This document shows positions 1-11,648 of a stretch of 64,000 nucleotides of DNA, piece after piece (within the stretch, counting starts at the first letter, position 1; each line of letters starts with the position of its first letter). This DNA comes from Tetracentron sinense (taxonomy: Eukaryota > Streptophyta > Magnoliopsida > Trochodendrales > Trochodendraceae): NCBI GenBank assembly GCA_015143295.1, contig CM026562.1, positions 7,106,639 to 7,170,638 of the forward strand, in the 5' to 3' direction. The notes under the pieces were generated by a model. The model was not told where the DNA came from. It did not search any database and worked only from the letters and a program-made list of their open reading frames with translations. The translations under genes and the position numbers were made by a program.

Positions 1-477
1 ACACCGATAGTCTGGACAGCAGAATTCCAAGAAGCTTTTGTAAAAATAAAGCAGTACCTTCTCAAACCTCCAGTACTTGTGCCTCCTACACCAGGACGGC
101 CCCTATTACTCTACATTTCTATGCAAGAAACCTACATGAGGTGCATCCTGGCACAGCATGACGAGACGGGCGGAACGGAGCAAGCCATCTACTACATCAG
201 TAAGTGTTTGCTGGAGTACGAAGAGCGGTAAAACCCTCTTGAGAAGACATGTCTGACACTGGTTTGGGCAACTCAGCGTCTTCGGTACTATCTGGTTTCC
301 TATCCAGTAATCCTGATCTTCCGGATGGAGCCATCGAAGTATCTACTGGAAAAGCCAGCCACCACCAGAAAGACTGCCCGATGGCTTATGATATTGTTTG
401 AATTTGACATCACGTACATGACACAAAAGTCAATCAAGGGGCAGGCAATAACAGATCACCTCGCCTACAGTCCGACC
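1..477 (+). pseudogene. Ty3/gypsy (Tat lineage) pol fragment: end of reverse transcriptase / RNase H
   Basis: Frame 1 reads as the classical gypsy RNase H that follows reverse transcriptase. Its start is outside the window. Recognisable stretches are AIYYISKCLLEYEERY-like (the usual AIYYVSK...Y box) followed by LVWATQRLRYYL. A TAG-type stop replaces a codon after EER at about 230 and another stop ends the frame near 479, so the copy is dead. It is collinear with the second RNase H and integrase that follow, which places it in the 3' half of one degenerate element. Family assignment is by motif recognition, not by a search. Confidence 0.8.
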
Positions 478-486
478 TAAGACTAC

Positions 487-1010
487 ATGTCTATACATGA
501 TCAGTTTCCAGATGAAGCTATCCGGTGCACAGAAGCGGAAGAGCAAGAGTACTCCAGTTGGAAGTTGTACTTTGATGGAGCTGCCAACAGTCATGGTCAT
601 GGGGCAGGAGCAGTCTTAATCTTACCTAACGGAGCACACCTTCCTATCTTAGTCAAGCTGCGGTTTAGATGCTCCAACAATGAAGCAAAGTATGAGGCAT
701 GTATAGCCGATCTGAAAGAAGCCCTGTGCATCGGGATCGAGGAGATAAATGTCTATGGTGACTCATCTTTAGTAATCTGTCAGGCAAACGAATCTTGGGC
801 CATCCGGAAAGCCAGGCTGGTTCCGTACTTAGGCTACCTCAACTTGCTGATCACTTAATTCAGGAGAATCACCTTCAGTCACAGGTGTAGGAACTATAAT
901 AGATTTGCCGATGCACTGGCCACTCTTGCTTCCATGGTTCAGATCCCTAGGGCCATCATGCTCTGGCCGATTAAAATTCAACAACAGGATTAGCCCGCCT
1001 ACTGCCTCGA
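487..1010 (+). pseudogene. Second (archaeal-type) RNase H domain of a Tat-lineage gypsy element
   Basis: An open stretch (487-858) carries WKLYFDGAANSHGHGAGAV, then NNEAKYEAC and YGDSSLVICQ. These are the conserved acidic blocks (YFDG, NEAxYEA, GDS) of the RVT_3 type RNase H. Homology continues in another frame to about 1010, including the FADALATLASM box, so at least one frameshift lies near 858. An additional RNase H between the normal RNase H and the integrase is the known hallmark of plant Tat/Ogre-type gypsy elements, and this gives the lineage call. The domain is broken by shifts and stops and is not functional. Confidence 0.85.
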
Positions 1011-1199
1011 ACTAGATGCAGTCATAAACAACAAGCCCTATTATACAGACATCAAACAGTACGTTGAGGACGGGACCTTCCCTCTCAATGCTGCCAAAAT
1101 AGATCACCGGGCAATCAGAAGGCTGACTATTCAGCTCATCCTGTCAGGGGAGTCTTGTACAAGAGATCACCGAACTTGATCTGGCTCAGATGCCTAGAT

Positions 1200-1822
1200 A
1201 CCAGTGAAGCAGCACAGGTAGTCGAGGAGGTTCACAGGAGGAACCTGCGGCCCACACATGAACTGGTTGATGCTATCAAAGAAGATCCTCAGGCTGGGCT
1301 ACTACTAGTCCACCATGGATGCTGACTGTTGCAGGTATGTACAGAAGTACCACCAGTGCCAAATCTATGCTGACAAAATCAATGCACCGCCGACAAGGCT
1401 ACACAATCTAACTGCTCATTGGCCATTCTTTGCCTGGAGCATCGACGTCATTGGACCTATAGCTCTGAAAGCATCTAACGGTCATCGATTCATCCTGGTT
1501 ATAATCGATTACTTTATAAAATGGGTCGAGGCAGCCTCTTATGCCAATGTCACAGCCTCTATGGTTCAGCATTTTCTGAAAAGGACATCATCTGCCAATA
1601 CGATATTCCATTCGAGATTGTAACAGAGAATGCTCTTAACTTCTGCAACAAGGGGATGACTGATCTCTGCCAGAAATTCAAAATACAGCATCACAATTCT
1701 ACTCCATACAGGCCTCAGACTAATGGTGCAGTGGAAGCAGCCAATAAAAACCTGAAGAAGATCATTGAAAAGATGGTAACCAACTAGTCTGCTTGGCATG
1801 AGATGCTCCCATACTCACTCAT
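1200..1822 (+). pseudogene. Gypsy integrase, 5' part (zinc finger and catalytic core), broken
   Basis: The H2C2 zinc-binding region lies around 1230-1370 (H...H, then CCRYVQKYHQCQIYADK). It is followed by the integrase core: WPFFAWSIDVIGPI with the first catalytic Asp, then FIKWVEAASYANVTA. A frameshift near 1590 moves the rest (ENALNF with a degenerate second acidic site, then YRPQTNGAVEAANK with the catalytic Glu) into the next frame. The coding sequence stops exactly at a solo-LTR insertion (1823) and resumes at 4186-4190. The copy is inactive. Confidence 0.85.
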
Positions 1823-2159
1823 TGTAGAACCCCGAAACTTTTGCCCATGTATTGGAATCCATGCCAAGGCTTTAGGCCTTTGTAATCTTTCATTTCTATG
1901 AAAGGAGAAATTTTAAAGAACGTTAAGTGTTGAGAAGTGGGATTCCTAAGTCGGATATGTTAAAATCCGGTTTACTGAACTCTATTTACAGATCAGTTAA
2001 CTTTAGGAGTAATTTGGTCAATGAATAAAGAAGAATTTGGAAATTCTGAACTGCCAGAAATGTGTCAATTCGAAAGACGAATCCAACGCAAGTTGAATCG
2101 TCAAAATCCGACGAACGAGTCAAAAGTTATGGCCAAAATACCGAAATGCGTTTTTACAG

Positions 2160-2390
2160 AGAACCGATCGCTAGAGCGATCGATCGGTCCATAACTGACC
2201 GCTCGGTTCAAAATAGCGATCGATTGGTCCACAACTGGTCGACCGGTAGCTATCGACTGGTTAACTTTTTTAGTATGAGAAAATTTTTCAGAGAGCATGT
2301 TTTTAACCGAGAGCTCGGTCAAAAACTCCGGTCGCTCGGTAGGTGACCGATCGCTCGGTATTGACCACTGATCGATCGGTCTATCGTGTT
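2160..2390. repeat. GATCG/CGGT-rich palindromic block in solo LTR 1
   Basis: Repeated short palindromes (CGATCGATCGG, GGTCGACC, ACCGATCGCTCGGT) occur here at unusual density. A similar block sits at 9360-9500 in the second solo LTR. It was seen directly; its role is unknown. Confidence 0.7.
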
Positions 2391-3334
2391 TTGCAGAATT
2401 TTCATTAAGGGCTTTTTCATCTTTTGGGCATTTCCACCTTGCCTATGAAGGCTTGCTCGAGCCTAAGGGTTTCATAAACCCTTAGGGCAGCATTTTGAGA
2501 GAGAGTAGAGGAGAGAAAGAGGGTTTCTAACCTAGGGTTTTAAACTTGAGGAGAAATCAAGGGTTTGGCTACCCAAGATCATCCCATTGGCTTAGATTCT
2601 TCAAATCCGACTTCAAGCACGTGAAGAGCATGTTCTCCAAGCTAGGGCAGCGTTCATCCTCGTCCTTGCAAGGGTTTTCTTCCCTTCTTCAAGGTCGGTA
2701 CCCTATACTACCCTTCTAGTTCACCTCCTATCTTTATTTTCCTTCATTTTATGATGTTCCCCTAATTTCTAAGCAAGATAATGAGATGGGATGAATGGAT
2801 TAAGGTAGATGGTTGTATGGTTGTAAATGGACGATTGGATGCCATGTGTATGTGTTGTGATGAATGAAATGGGAAGGACATTGTATTAATAATAAACATA
2901 CATGTGTGCTATGAGCTTAACCCATCTAGAAAAGCAAGATTTAGGCATTTACCATAATGTACACACCATATGTTTGATGAAATGCCAATGTGAAGAAAAT
3001 GAATTATAAGTTAAGAAAAGTATGATTTAAAGCATATGGAAATTCCTAGGGTTCATGATAGTGTGTTATTCGCTTTATAGAATTGTATGATTGTAGATTT
3101 ATTCGCTTTCTAGGATTCTATACGTGTAGATTTAATTATCTTGATATTAAATGTTGCCTTGAATGATTTTGAGCCTATTATGTTTCATTTAATCTTCATG
3201 AGTTAAGCATACACGATTTCACGAGCACGACATGGTTTATCGGGTTTTTCGAGTGTCAGGGGTTGGACATATCGTAAGATATGTTTGCTTAGGGGTAGGA
3301 CATATCCTAAGATATGCTTTGCTCCGATATCACA

Positions 3335-3505
3335 AGTCTAGCATAGGGGATACTAGTTGCGACAGTCTATGAACAGCTTCTAGGCATACTTAGTCCAGCA
3401 TTGCGGATACTAGTTGCGACGGTCTATGAACGGCATCTAGGTATACCCAGTCCAGCATAGGGGATACTAGTTACGACGGTCTACGAACGGCAGCTAGGCA
3501 TGCCC
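3335..3505. repeat. 57-bp tandem repeat, 3 copies, in solo LTR 1
   Basis: Units begin AGTCTAGCATAGGGG / AGTCCAGCATTGCGG / AGTCCAGCATAGGGG at 3335, 3392 and 3449, exactly 57 bp apart, with a partial fourth start at 3506. Units differ by a few substitutions. Confidence 0.85.
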
Positions 3506-4190
3506 AGTCAAGCATAATAGACAAGCAAGATAGACATGATGAGTTTTCAAGCATGAACTGAGTATTTCAAGTCAAGTACAGTACAAGATGATTCCAAGAG
3601 TTTTTCCGACTTCGATATGGTTCAAGCATGAATTATAAATTGTTTGTTTTCCCTGCTAATCATATGAACTGCTTCCTGCTTTATTCCATTCCTATATTGC
3701 TATGTTGCTATGACTGTTGGTTAGTATTTGGTACACGCTGAGTATTCCATGCTCAGCCGTACGTTTATGTCGGCAGGTAATGAGGAAGCTACTGCTCCAT
3801 TTGGCATCTGTGCCCCTGGCCCTTAGGTAGAAGAGGAGTACATTGAGGAACCTACGGAGGAGCCTCGTGTAGACCAGCACTACTAGGTGGTAGATTTTGA
3901 GTGACTGTGGGTGAGCTTGAGAGTATATTCATGTATTTTGGCAGGCATGTCCGCACTTCTTTTTTTATTTCGTTTTGTAGAAAACTTGGATCATGTACAT
4001 ATATATATATATAGGGTTTTGTTAGACTTCCGCTGTGCATGTTAGTTATGTTTTCGCTACTATTGTCCTCTATTATATATATACTCCAGGTATTTTGCAG
4101 GTTGGTTTGTCAAGCAAGTCATGTAAGAAATGGTAAGTTGTCCAAGATTCACTCTAACTCCTAGGGTGGGTTTTGGGGCGTGACACTCAT

Positions 4191-4652
4191 GGCCTATAGA
4201 ACGTTCATAAGAACTTCAATAGGGGAACACTTCTCTCTCTAGCCTATGGTGTGGAGGTAGTTCTCCCCATCGAAGTAGAGATTCTATCACTCCGGGTGTT
4301 AATAGAAGCAGAAGTCTAAGAAGCAGAATGGGTATAGACCCGATTTGAGTAATTGAATCTAATTGAAGAGCGGCAATTGAAAGCCATCAATCATTCACAG
4401 GCCTATAAGAGATGTATGGCTAAGGAATTCGACAAGAGAGTCAAGCCTCGCAGCATTGAAGTCATTGACCTGGTTCTCCAGAAAGTGTTGCCAAACTGCC
4501 CTAATCCTAGGGGCAAGTTCTCTTCCAACTACGAAGGCCCATACATCGTTCGAGAAAAATTCTCAGGCGGCGCCCTTCGGCTCGAACGTATGGATGACGA
4601 AGACCTCCCCGAGCCCGTTAACATAGACAAAGTTAAACGATACTACGCTTAG
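4191..4652 (+). pseudogene. Gypsy integrase, C-terminal part after the solo-LTR insertion
   Basis: Reading resumes directly after the target-site duplication with a YRTFIRTS box. It runs through shifted frames to an open stretch (4353-4652) containing FDKRVKPRS, GPYIVREKFSGGALRL and a terminal DKVKRYYA followed by TAG. This is the typical C-terminal end of Tat-lineage integrases. It shows that the insertion at 1823-4185 split one integrase gene. No chromodomain is visible. Confidence 0.85.
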
Positions 4653-7387
4653 GGTCTAGATTTGATAGGCACTTTACACTCGTAGAATCTCTGGGAAATG
4701 ACAGGAGGCCATCCTTGACACACTCTTCACCCCTTTTTAATATAACCCGGTTACAAATCAATGAATACCGCTAATTAGCCCTTTCGAGCCTAACAATCTT
4801 TCTTTCAACAAAACATTTTTAGGGACACCCTCCCTTACCATCCTTGACATTTGCCTAAATTACGTCATGACCTGATCCTGCAAAGGGTACGTAGGCAACC
4901 TAACAAACCAGGTGCAGTCACAAAAGGGATAATCGTTCCCCAAACTCTCCCCAAGAAGAGTCCTTCTCTCCCCAGAAAGAATCATCAACTCTCCCCCACA
5001 AGTTTTCCCCAAGAAGAAAAAAACTCTACTAACTTCCTTGGCGGAATCGACACAAAGTTTACAAGATTTTCCATCAAAGGAAAACCCAAAATAGAAGTTG
5101 AAACATTCTTCAAGTCAGGGATTCCCAAGAAAAATAATATCTCTGGGCTTTACCCCCAACAGAATCAACTTCACCCAAAAACACCTCCCCAATGGAATCA
5201 AATCATCCTCAGTGGAAAACAAATATTCCCCCAGTGGAAACAAACTCTTCCCAGAAGAATCCCTCAAACAGGGAAAAATCCCCAAAGAGCCAACCTCTAT
5301 CAGAGAAGACAATCCCCAGTAGAGCAAAAAAAAAAAAAAAACTCTCTCCACTGGAAATTCCAAAGGTAAAAATCTCCAGTAGAAAATCCTGAAGCAAGTC
5401 AGTTGCAAAAAGAAAAAAATTTCAGGGTGTCCCAAACTTCGTTCCCCAGCCTACATTTCGTCCTACTCTAAGTCCTCCTAAATCCCCTAGAAGCTACGAG
5501 TGCAAGCGCAATATCATATCTACGTCCTCAGCGGAGTACAATCCCCACAGGAACACAACCCAGGGTTATCTCCCCAACAAGTCGTGGGCATGAGTGAAAA
5601 CAGGCAACGACCTCATTGCGCAAAACTTACGCGACACCTAGACCTAGTTTTGTGGCTAGAGGCAAAAAAGGGACAAAAATCAATCAGCTTCACAGACATG
5701 AGGAAAACCGGCAACGGCCTTATCGTACAAAAATTATGTGAATCCCATGATTTGGTCATTCCAAGGGTAAAAAAGGGAAAAAAAGCTTAAAAACCAGTTT
5801 GACAACATGATCCGGCAGCAATCAGGCTCCTTAGTTACCCTCGGTAGTCAGCATCTCTCAACGTGTCAGCATCCTCAACAGAGATTCCAATTGGGAATAT
5901 ACCCAGTGAATGTGTTACTTCAGGACGTATAGCTAGCAAAGATTCCAACAGGAAATACCCTCAGTAGATGTGTTACTCTAGAACATATCTCCAGCATATG
6001 GGCAAACATTGGGAAATCCCCAGCAGACTGGAAATCCCAAGTTCCTTGGTAGTAGTCTATACCGGAAACCTACTCCCCAGCCAGTAGTCTACAGCAAAGA
6101 TCTACTTCCCCAGTAGACTCCCTGGTAATAGGCTGAAACAGCCTTCAATCCCCAACGGATCCCTCAGCAAGCCTCCGACAACTCTCAACATTACTTTACT
6201 CCAGTAAGAGTTCAGCCAGCTTCTGAAGCCCCGTAGAAAGATTTTACCCGACATGAGTCCAGAAGTTTGCAACAGCATTTAAACAAACTCGTCTATCCCC
6301 AGTAGCATTCTGCTCTATATCATACTCAACTCTTCGAGAGTAAAAATGAATCTAAAATCCCCTTAAGCCCTGATCTAAGGCAATTTACTGGCAAATCTAA
6401 AAGCTAACAAAGCATACTTTTGTCAAAAATCAAAAATCTTTTAACAAAAGTCCTCTACACTGTTTCAGAAAAGATTTTCAAAAAACAAACAAACTTTTGG
6501 TCTCAACCAAACTGCACCGAACATCCCCGGCAGAATGAGCAAAAGAAGCAGCTTCTGCACCTCCCCTACAAGTAGCAGTTAGCAGAGTAATGGGAAAGCA
6601 TCCTCGCCTTTATCCCATGCATAACATCACTTGCATACTGTCATACCCTGCATGACCAACACTTCAGCATCATCCAACATGATCAAGCTTCAGTGCCTCT
6701 CGGCCATACCAAAGTCAATCCGGCATCTTTTGCCTCAAATCTTTGAAGCATCTTGTACCTTGACAGTGTACACCTCCCGACGCCCCCAAGTGTCTTCGAC
6801 AACCTGAGTCTCCATTGACGCCGAGTCAACCTGCCGATACTCACCGCATGTCCCCTCAGAGACACCCCCATGTGATCTCGACATCTGAGTCTCCATTGGA
6901 AAAACACACTTTGTCAACCTGCCAACACCCACCGTATGTCCTCTCTTTCGACACCCGTGTGTCCTTGACATCCCAGGTCTCCATTGACGCCGAGTCAATA
7001 TGCTAACACTTCGCATGTCCAACACCCTGTGTGTTTCCAACACTCCGTGTGTTCCTAACACTCCATGTGTTCCTAACACCTTGTGTCTCCTGACCGACTC
7101 GGTTAATATCCTCCTGGAAACACCGTCTCGATTAATCTCTTCGCCACTTCTGAGCGACACCTTGCTTTCAGCCAGCGCCTCCAGTCCATGCCATCTCAGC
7201 ATCTATCTCTCATCTCCAACTACTCGCTATCCCCTAGAAGTAGCCCTCATCACTTCACCGCACTCATCATAGGCATAACATGCATGCATCTCATCATCCA
7301 TCTCATCCGTCTCGATGTAAAAATAGGATCATTCCAGTTTTTGCTGTTCAATTGCCATTCTGACACTCTCCGACAAAGAGGGGCAGC
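4653..7387 (+). mobile_element. Long 3' untranslated region of the Tat element
   Basis: About 2.7 kb separates the integrase stop from the 3' LTR. It is rich in CCCCAGTAGA- and GGAAAATCCC-like words and an A15 run (5329-5343), and has no recognisable domain. Open frames here (for example 4851-5369 and 5500-5790) are low-complexity and probably non-coding. A polypurine tract (CAAAGAGGGGCAGC, 7373-7386) abuts the LTR start. A long stretch between pol and the 3' LTR is usual in the Tat/Ogre group. Confidence 0.65.
7021..7090. repeat. 18-bp minisatellite, about 4 copies
   Basis: AACACTCCGTGTGTTCCT-type units start at 7021, 7039, 7057 and 7075, the last shortened to 16 bp. The repeat lies in the untranslated region of the Tat element. 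Confidence 0.85.
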
Positions 7388-8662
7388 AGTAAGCACCCAA
7401 TTTTTATACCTTTACAAACTTTGTCAAACCCCAATGGAATCCCTTGTAGAACCCTAGCTAGCCCTAGGAAAACCCTAAAACAATCATCCGGGCTCAAAGC
7501 CCAAAACCCTAATCCCTAGGACAACCTTTGGGTTCAAAGCCCATTACCATTTGGAATACCCAAAACCCTAAACTCTAGGACAACCTTTGGGCTCAAGCCC
7601 ATAACCCTAAACCCTAGGACTAACCCTAGTTAAGCCCTAGGACCAACCCTAGATCAAACCCTAACCTAAGCCCTAGCAGAAACCAAAGTTTAAGCCCTAC
7701 GGGCTCAAGGCCCATTTCGCAGTCCAAAAAACCAAAAATCCTAAAGCCCAAGCCATTGGGGGCCCAAACAAGGGCCCACCAACACCTAGGGGTCCACTAG
7801 GATGGGCCCCACAAACCCTAGTTCAAAAAGTAGGCGGGAAAGTTCCTGAAATGGGGTGTACATCATACCTTTCGGCAATCAGTTCACCGTCACCCCCAAA
7901 ATAGCCTTTATTCATGGTGGCGGTAATTTGATTACCGCCACACCTAGAACTCTGCAAATACGCGTATCAGTTCCCACCCTGGCCACTTGGGACCTCCACC
8001 ATTGGTCCCCCACACCTGTTTAAATGCCGAAAATGCCCCTGCCACCTCTCCCATTTGTTCTATAAATACCATGGCACCCCCTTTACATTCGACAGCAAAA
8101 AAACTCAAAGGGAACCCTTGCTCGAGTGCCTCCAGCCCTGCTACACATTCCCTTAGCCCCTAACTCATACCTTGCATAGGTCCTTTAGGATCCCAGTAGC
8201 ACCCTTAATATTATCTCAGCCCTGTGCTCCACCCTCTTATACTACCAATTTGAAGAAAACCAGTCCAAAGCCTATAGGTTTTCGACCAGTTCAGTACCAG
8301 CACCCTCAGGCCCTTAGTCATTCACCTAAAGCCAGTTTACACACCTCTGGGGTCCTCCAGTCCACTTCAAGCCAGTCCAGGCCTCTCACAGGCACCACCT
8401 CTGCTCCACTGATCCACCTGCAGCTACTATCAAAGGGTAAGGCCACCCCTATCGTGGTTCCTTTGAAAGTATCATTGTAAGACCCCCTGGTCCTACTCCA
8501 GGGGGTTATATTTTACTGCTTACATCATTGTTTTAACTTCCCAAACCAAGGACAGGGTCCCCTCATCTTCCATATGTGTGTGGGACACCCTCAAGGTGTA
8601 ATACGGGTGCAATACCCCTTACAGCGTGTATGGCCACTCCCTAAGGGGTCTGGGGATCCCTC
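7388..8662 (+). mobile_element. Tat element 3' LTR, first segment
   Basis: It begins (AG)TAAGCACCCAATTTT directly after the polypurine tract. TGTAAGCACCC is the usual start of this LTR type, so the initial TG appears mutated to AG. The segment includes AACCCTA-rich text (7450-7690), a GGTAAT palindrome (7917-7941) and a TATA box (8060-8067). It is interrupted after 8662 by a solo LTR and continues at 11649. Without nested insertions the LTR would be about 2.86 kb. Confidence 0.75.
8060..8067 (+). promoter_or_regulatory. Putative TATA box of the Tat LTR promoter
   Basis: TATAAATA lies about 670 bp into the LTR, followed by a C-rich leader. This is a normal position for an LTR promoter. Confidence 0.5.
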
Positions 8663-11643
8663 TGTAGCACCCCGGATTTTCTACAAGCACTGTTCATGTG
8701 CAAGTACTGTTCAAGTCAGTGAATAGTGCCGAGGGCACTAGTGTTGGAAGGGCCAAAGGCCTTTATTATAAGTTAGGTTGTAATTGAAAAGTGACGTGAA
8801 TAGTGCTAATGCACGAGGCATAAAGAGGCTAGGGCCTCTCATGCTTATGGGTGTGAATTCAATGATCACCTAGGTGGGATGAAAACCTCTGGGAGACGAT
8901 TCATGAGGTGTGAGTGGGATGTTGGACCTAAGGAAGAAGAGTGTGAAGCACTCGAATGTTCTACGTGTCAACAAGGGTTATGCCTTAGCATTACTCTTAA
9001 CTTTAAGAAGCCTTAGTTCAATCACTATTGATTGAAATCAAGTGATTCTTCAAGTTTTCGAAAGGTATTGGAACCCTTTTCGAGTTTTATGTTTATCATT
9101 TTTATGATTTTGATTCGGGGTTAGGTTAAAAGTGGGATTTCCAAAATCCGGTCGGCTGCAAATCTGGGCTATCGCAACCATTGCAAACCAGTCAGCTTTA
9201 GGGGCATTTTGGTCCATGAATAAAGAATAATTATAATTTTTGCAAAACATAAAAGTTGTTCCTCTTTGAAAGAAAAATCCAACGCAAGTTGAATCGTCAA
9301 AATCAGAAGAGCGAGTCAAAAGTTATGGTCGAAATACCGAAGTGCATTTTTTTGCAGAGCACCGGTCACTACCGATCGCTCGGTCCACTACCGGTAGATC
9401 GGTCATCAGCACTGATTGATCGGTCCACTACCGGTAGATTGGTCATAAGCACCAATCGATCAGTACACTATCGGTAGATCGGTCATCTATCGGTCCTACG
9501 CGTTTTGTAGAAATTTTATTAAGGGTTTTTTGGTCTTTTGGCCACTCCACCCTTATTTTTAAGGGTTGGCTCGAGCCAAGGGTGTTCACAAACACCCTTA
9601 GAAATATTTTGAGAGAGAGTAAGAAGGGAGAAAAGGGGTTTTATCCTAGGGCATCAAGTGGAGAAAGATCAAGGGTTTAGAAACCCTAGAGCATCCCAAA
9701 AGCTTGGATTTCCTAATCCACGACTCAAGCACGTGAGGAGCACATTCTCCAAGCTCGGCAGCATTCTTCCTTGACATTTTCAAGGGTTTCTTCCCCTATT
9801 CAAGGTTAGTACACCCTACTAACTACTTTAGTAAGAACCTAGGTTTATTTTAAAAGCATACTTGTAGTTTTCTTTAGCTCATTCTTTTCTTGACTTGTTT
9901 TATTAAATCCCTAAATTTAATCAAGAAAAAGATGGAATGATGGATGTGGGAATGTATGGTTATGGTGATGGATGCCATATGGATATGATGGGTGTTATTT
10001 GATGGAAATGGTGGAAGAGTATTGTATACATAATGAATACACTTGAATGTTGATGAAATTACAACCATAAAAAGAGGAAATTAAATGGTTAGAAAGGAGT
10101 TGTGCTCTATGTGTTTGATAAAATGCATGAATGAGATAAAAACCTACGGCTAAGAACAAATTAATGAAAATGAAGAAAACGTGGCATGTAAGATGTTTGA
10201 TTAAATGCTTGTGTAAAATGTAAAACCTAATCTATGAGATATGAGATAGGGATATTTCCCCAAGAATTGTAAAAGTGATGATATGCTTTATGAATTCTTT
10301 AAATTTCTCATGTGCCTATAATTGTTCAAATGCTATCTATTATCCTCAATTTTTCCATGCTATTATTATTATGTTTACAAACTACACCCACAAGTACACA
10401 TGCATGCATGAATCGGCTTTTCAAGTATATGTATATAAGAAAACGACACGAATAAGAAATGTGAATAAACAAACATAAATGTCAAGGGCAGGGCATATCC
10501 TACGATATGTCATACCTGGCTGATAAGTTAAGCAAGACAAGCAAGCCAGAATAACTAGTGTGTTCCGTTCCACCATAGTCCGGGCACTAGTCAAGTCAAG
10601 CAAGGAGGCTAATGTGATCTGTTCCATTATAGTCCGGGCATTAGTCAAGCAAGATACTAATGTGTTCCGTTCAATCATAGTCCGGGCATTAGTAAGCAAG
10701 AGTAACTAGTGTGTTCCGTTCCACCATAGTCTGGGCACTAGTCAAGGCAAGGCAAGGAGACTAATGTGTTCCGTTCCATTATAGTTTGGGCATTAGTTAA
10801 GCAAGAATAACTAGTGTGTTCCGTTCCACCATAGTCCGGGCAGTAGTCAAGTCAAGACATGAGGCTAATGTGTTCCGTTCCATTATAGTCCGGGCATTAG
10901 TCAAGCAAGACAAGAACCTAGTATGTCCGTCCATTTTATAGTTCGGCTACTAGTTAAACAAGACAAGCAAGTAAACAAGCATGATTCTCACAAGACAAAA
11001 ATAACCTCATAAGATGTGTAAGGTGACCACAAGATGAATGAAATGTATAAGGAATTCACGATGCAACGGAAAATACATTGGGTTAAGCATGAATGTAAAG
11101 CATGATTAAATATAAGATGTTCAAGATTTTAATTCGTTATTGGTATTTGCTTCCGCACTCTAACCATGCATGTGTGATAATGAACTATACTATGCATGAC
11201 ATATTATTGTTATTATTATTGTTAGCTAGTGCCTTGTACTCGCTGAGTATTCCATGCTTAGCCATACTTTGATGTCAGCAGGTACACCATATGCTCATCA
11301 AGGCAGTACATGGAGAGTAGGAGGTTGCTTGGAGTGTTAATTAGACATTAGGGTTGGCTTGTGACCCTACGATTGGGTTGAGGGTGAGAGACATGTATTT
11401 TGGGGTTCTTATGTCTAGGGATAATTGTATCACTTGAGTTGGGACTCAAGTTAAGGAGTCATGTACATGTTTTATTTTCTATTCAGTTATTGTAAACAAT
11501 TGCGCTTGGAATACAGTTAAATGATTAAAGAAAATTTTAGTTCACTATTTTGCATGCCTTGTACACTCTTTGGAGGTTTGATTTAAGGTTAAGTCACGTT
11601 GCCAAAGTATCCTAACTCGTAGGGGGTATTTTGGGGCGTTACA
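8663..11643. mobile_element. Solo LTR 2 (2981 bp) inserted in the Tat LTR
   Basis: Termini are TGTAGCACCCCGG and TTGGGGCGTTACA, with a perfect 5-bp target-site duplication CCCTC (8658-8662 and 11644-11648). It shares several blocks with solo LTR 1: CCAACGCAAGTTGAATCGTC, a GATCGGT-rich block (9360-9500), and GAGTATTCCATGCT near the 3' end. The two are therefore related but strongly diverged family members. No internal coding sequence is present. Internal tandem repeats lie at 10540-10945. Confidence 0.9.
10540..10945. repeat. Alternating tandem repeat of about 45-60 bp in solo LTR 2
   Basis: At least seven units contain TGTGTTCCGTTCCA(CC/TT)ATAGTCCGGGCA(C/T)TAGT. CTAGTGTG and CTAATGTG versions alternate, giving a higher-order dimer of roughly 110 bp. 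Its position corresponds to the 57-bp array of solo LTR 1, but the sequence differs. Confidence 0.75.
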
Positions 11644-11648
11644 CCCTC

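Larger units (their letters stand above)
1823..4185. mobile_element. Solo LTR 1 (2363 bp) inserted in the integrase gene
   Basis: The block starts TGTAGAACCCCG and ends GGGGCGTGACA, so it has TG...CA termini. It is flanked by a perfect 5-bp target-site duplication CTCAT (1818-1822 and 4186-4190). Removing it rejoins the integrase reading on both sides. It contains no pol sequence, so it is a solo LTR. The ends (TGTAGAACCCC...GGGGCGTGACA) resemble those of Tekay/Del chromoviruses; that lineage is inference. Inside are a CGATCGGT-rich palindromic block (2160-2390) and a 57-bp tandem repeat (3335-3505). It is related to the solo LTR at 8663-11643. Confidence 0.9.

Noticed and set aside
4851..5790. 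Open frames of 60-172 codons downstream of the integrase
   Set aside because: Lys/Pro/Gln-rich, overlapping on both strands, contain a poly-A run, no domain; they lie in the untranslated part of the Tat element.
7450..7690. AACCCTA/CCCTAAAC-rich stretch resembling plant telomere repeats
   Set aside because: The words are irregular and interspersed with other sequence inside the Tat LTR; there is no tandem array of the 7-base telomere unit.
10540..10945. Regular repeats considered as a CRISPR-like array
   Set aside because: Plant nuclear context; units are contiguous diverged tandem repeats without unique spacers, inside an LTR.
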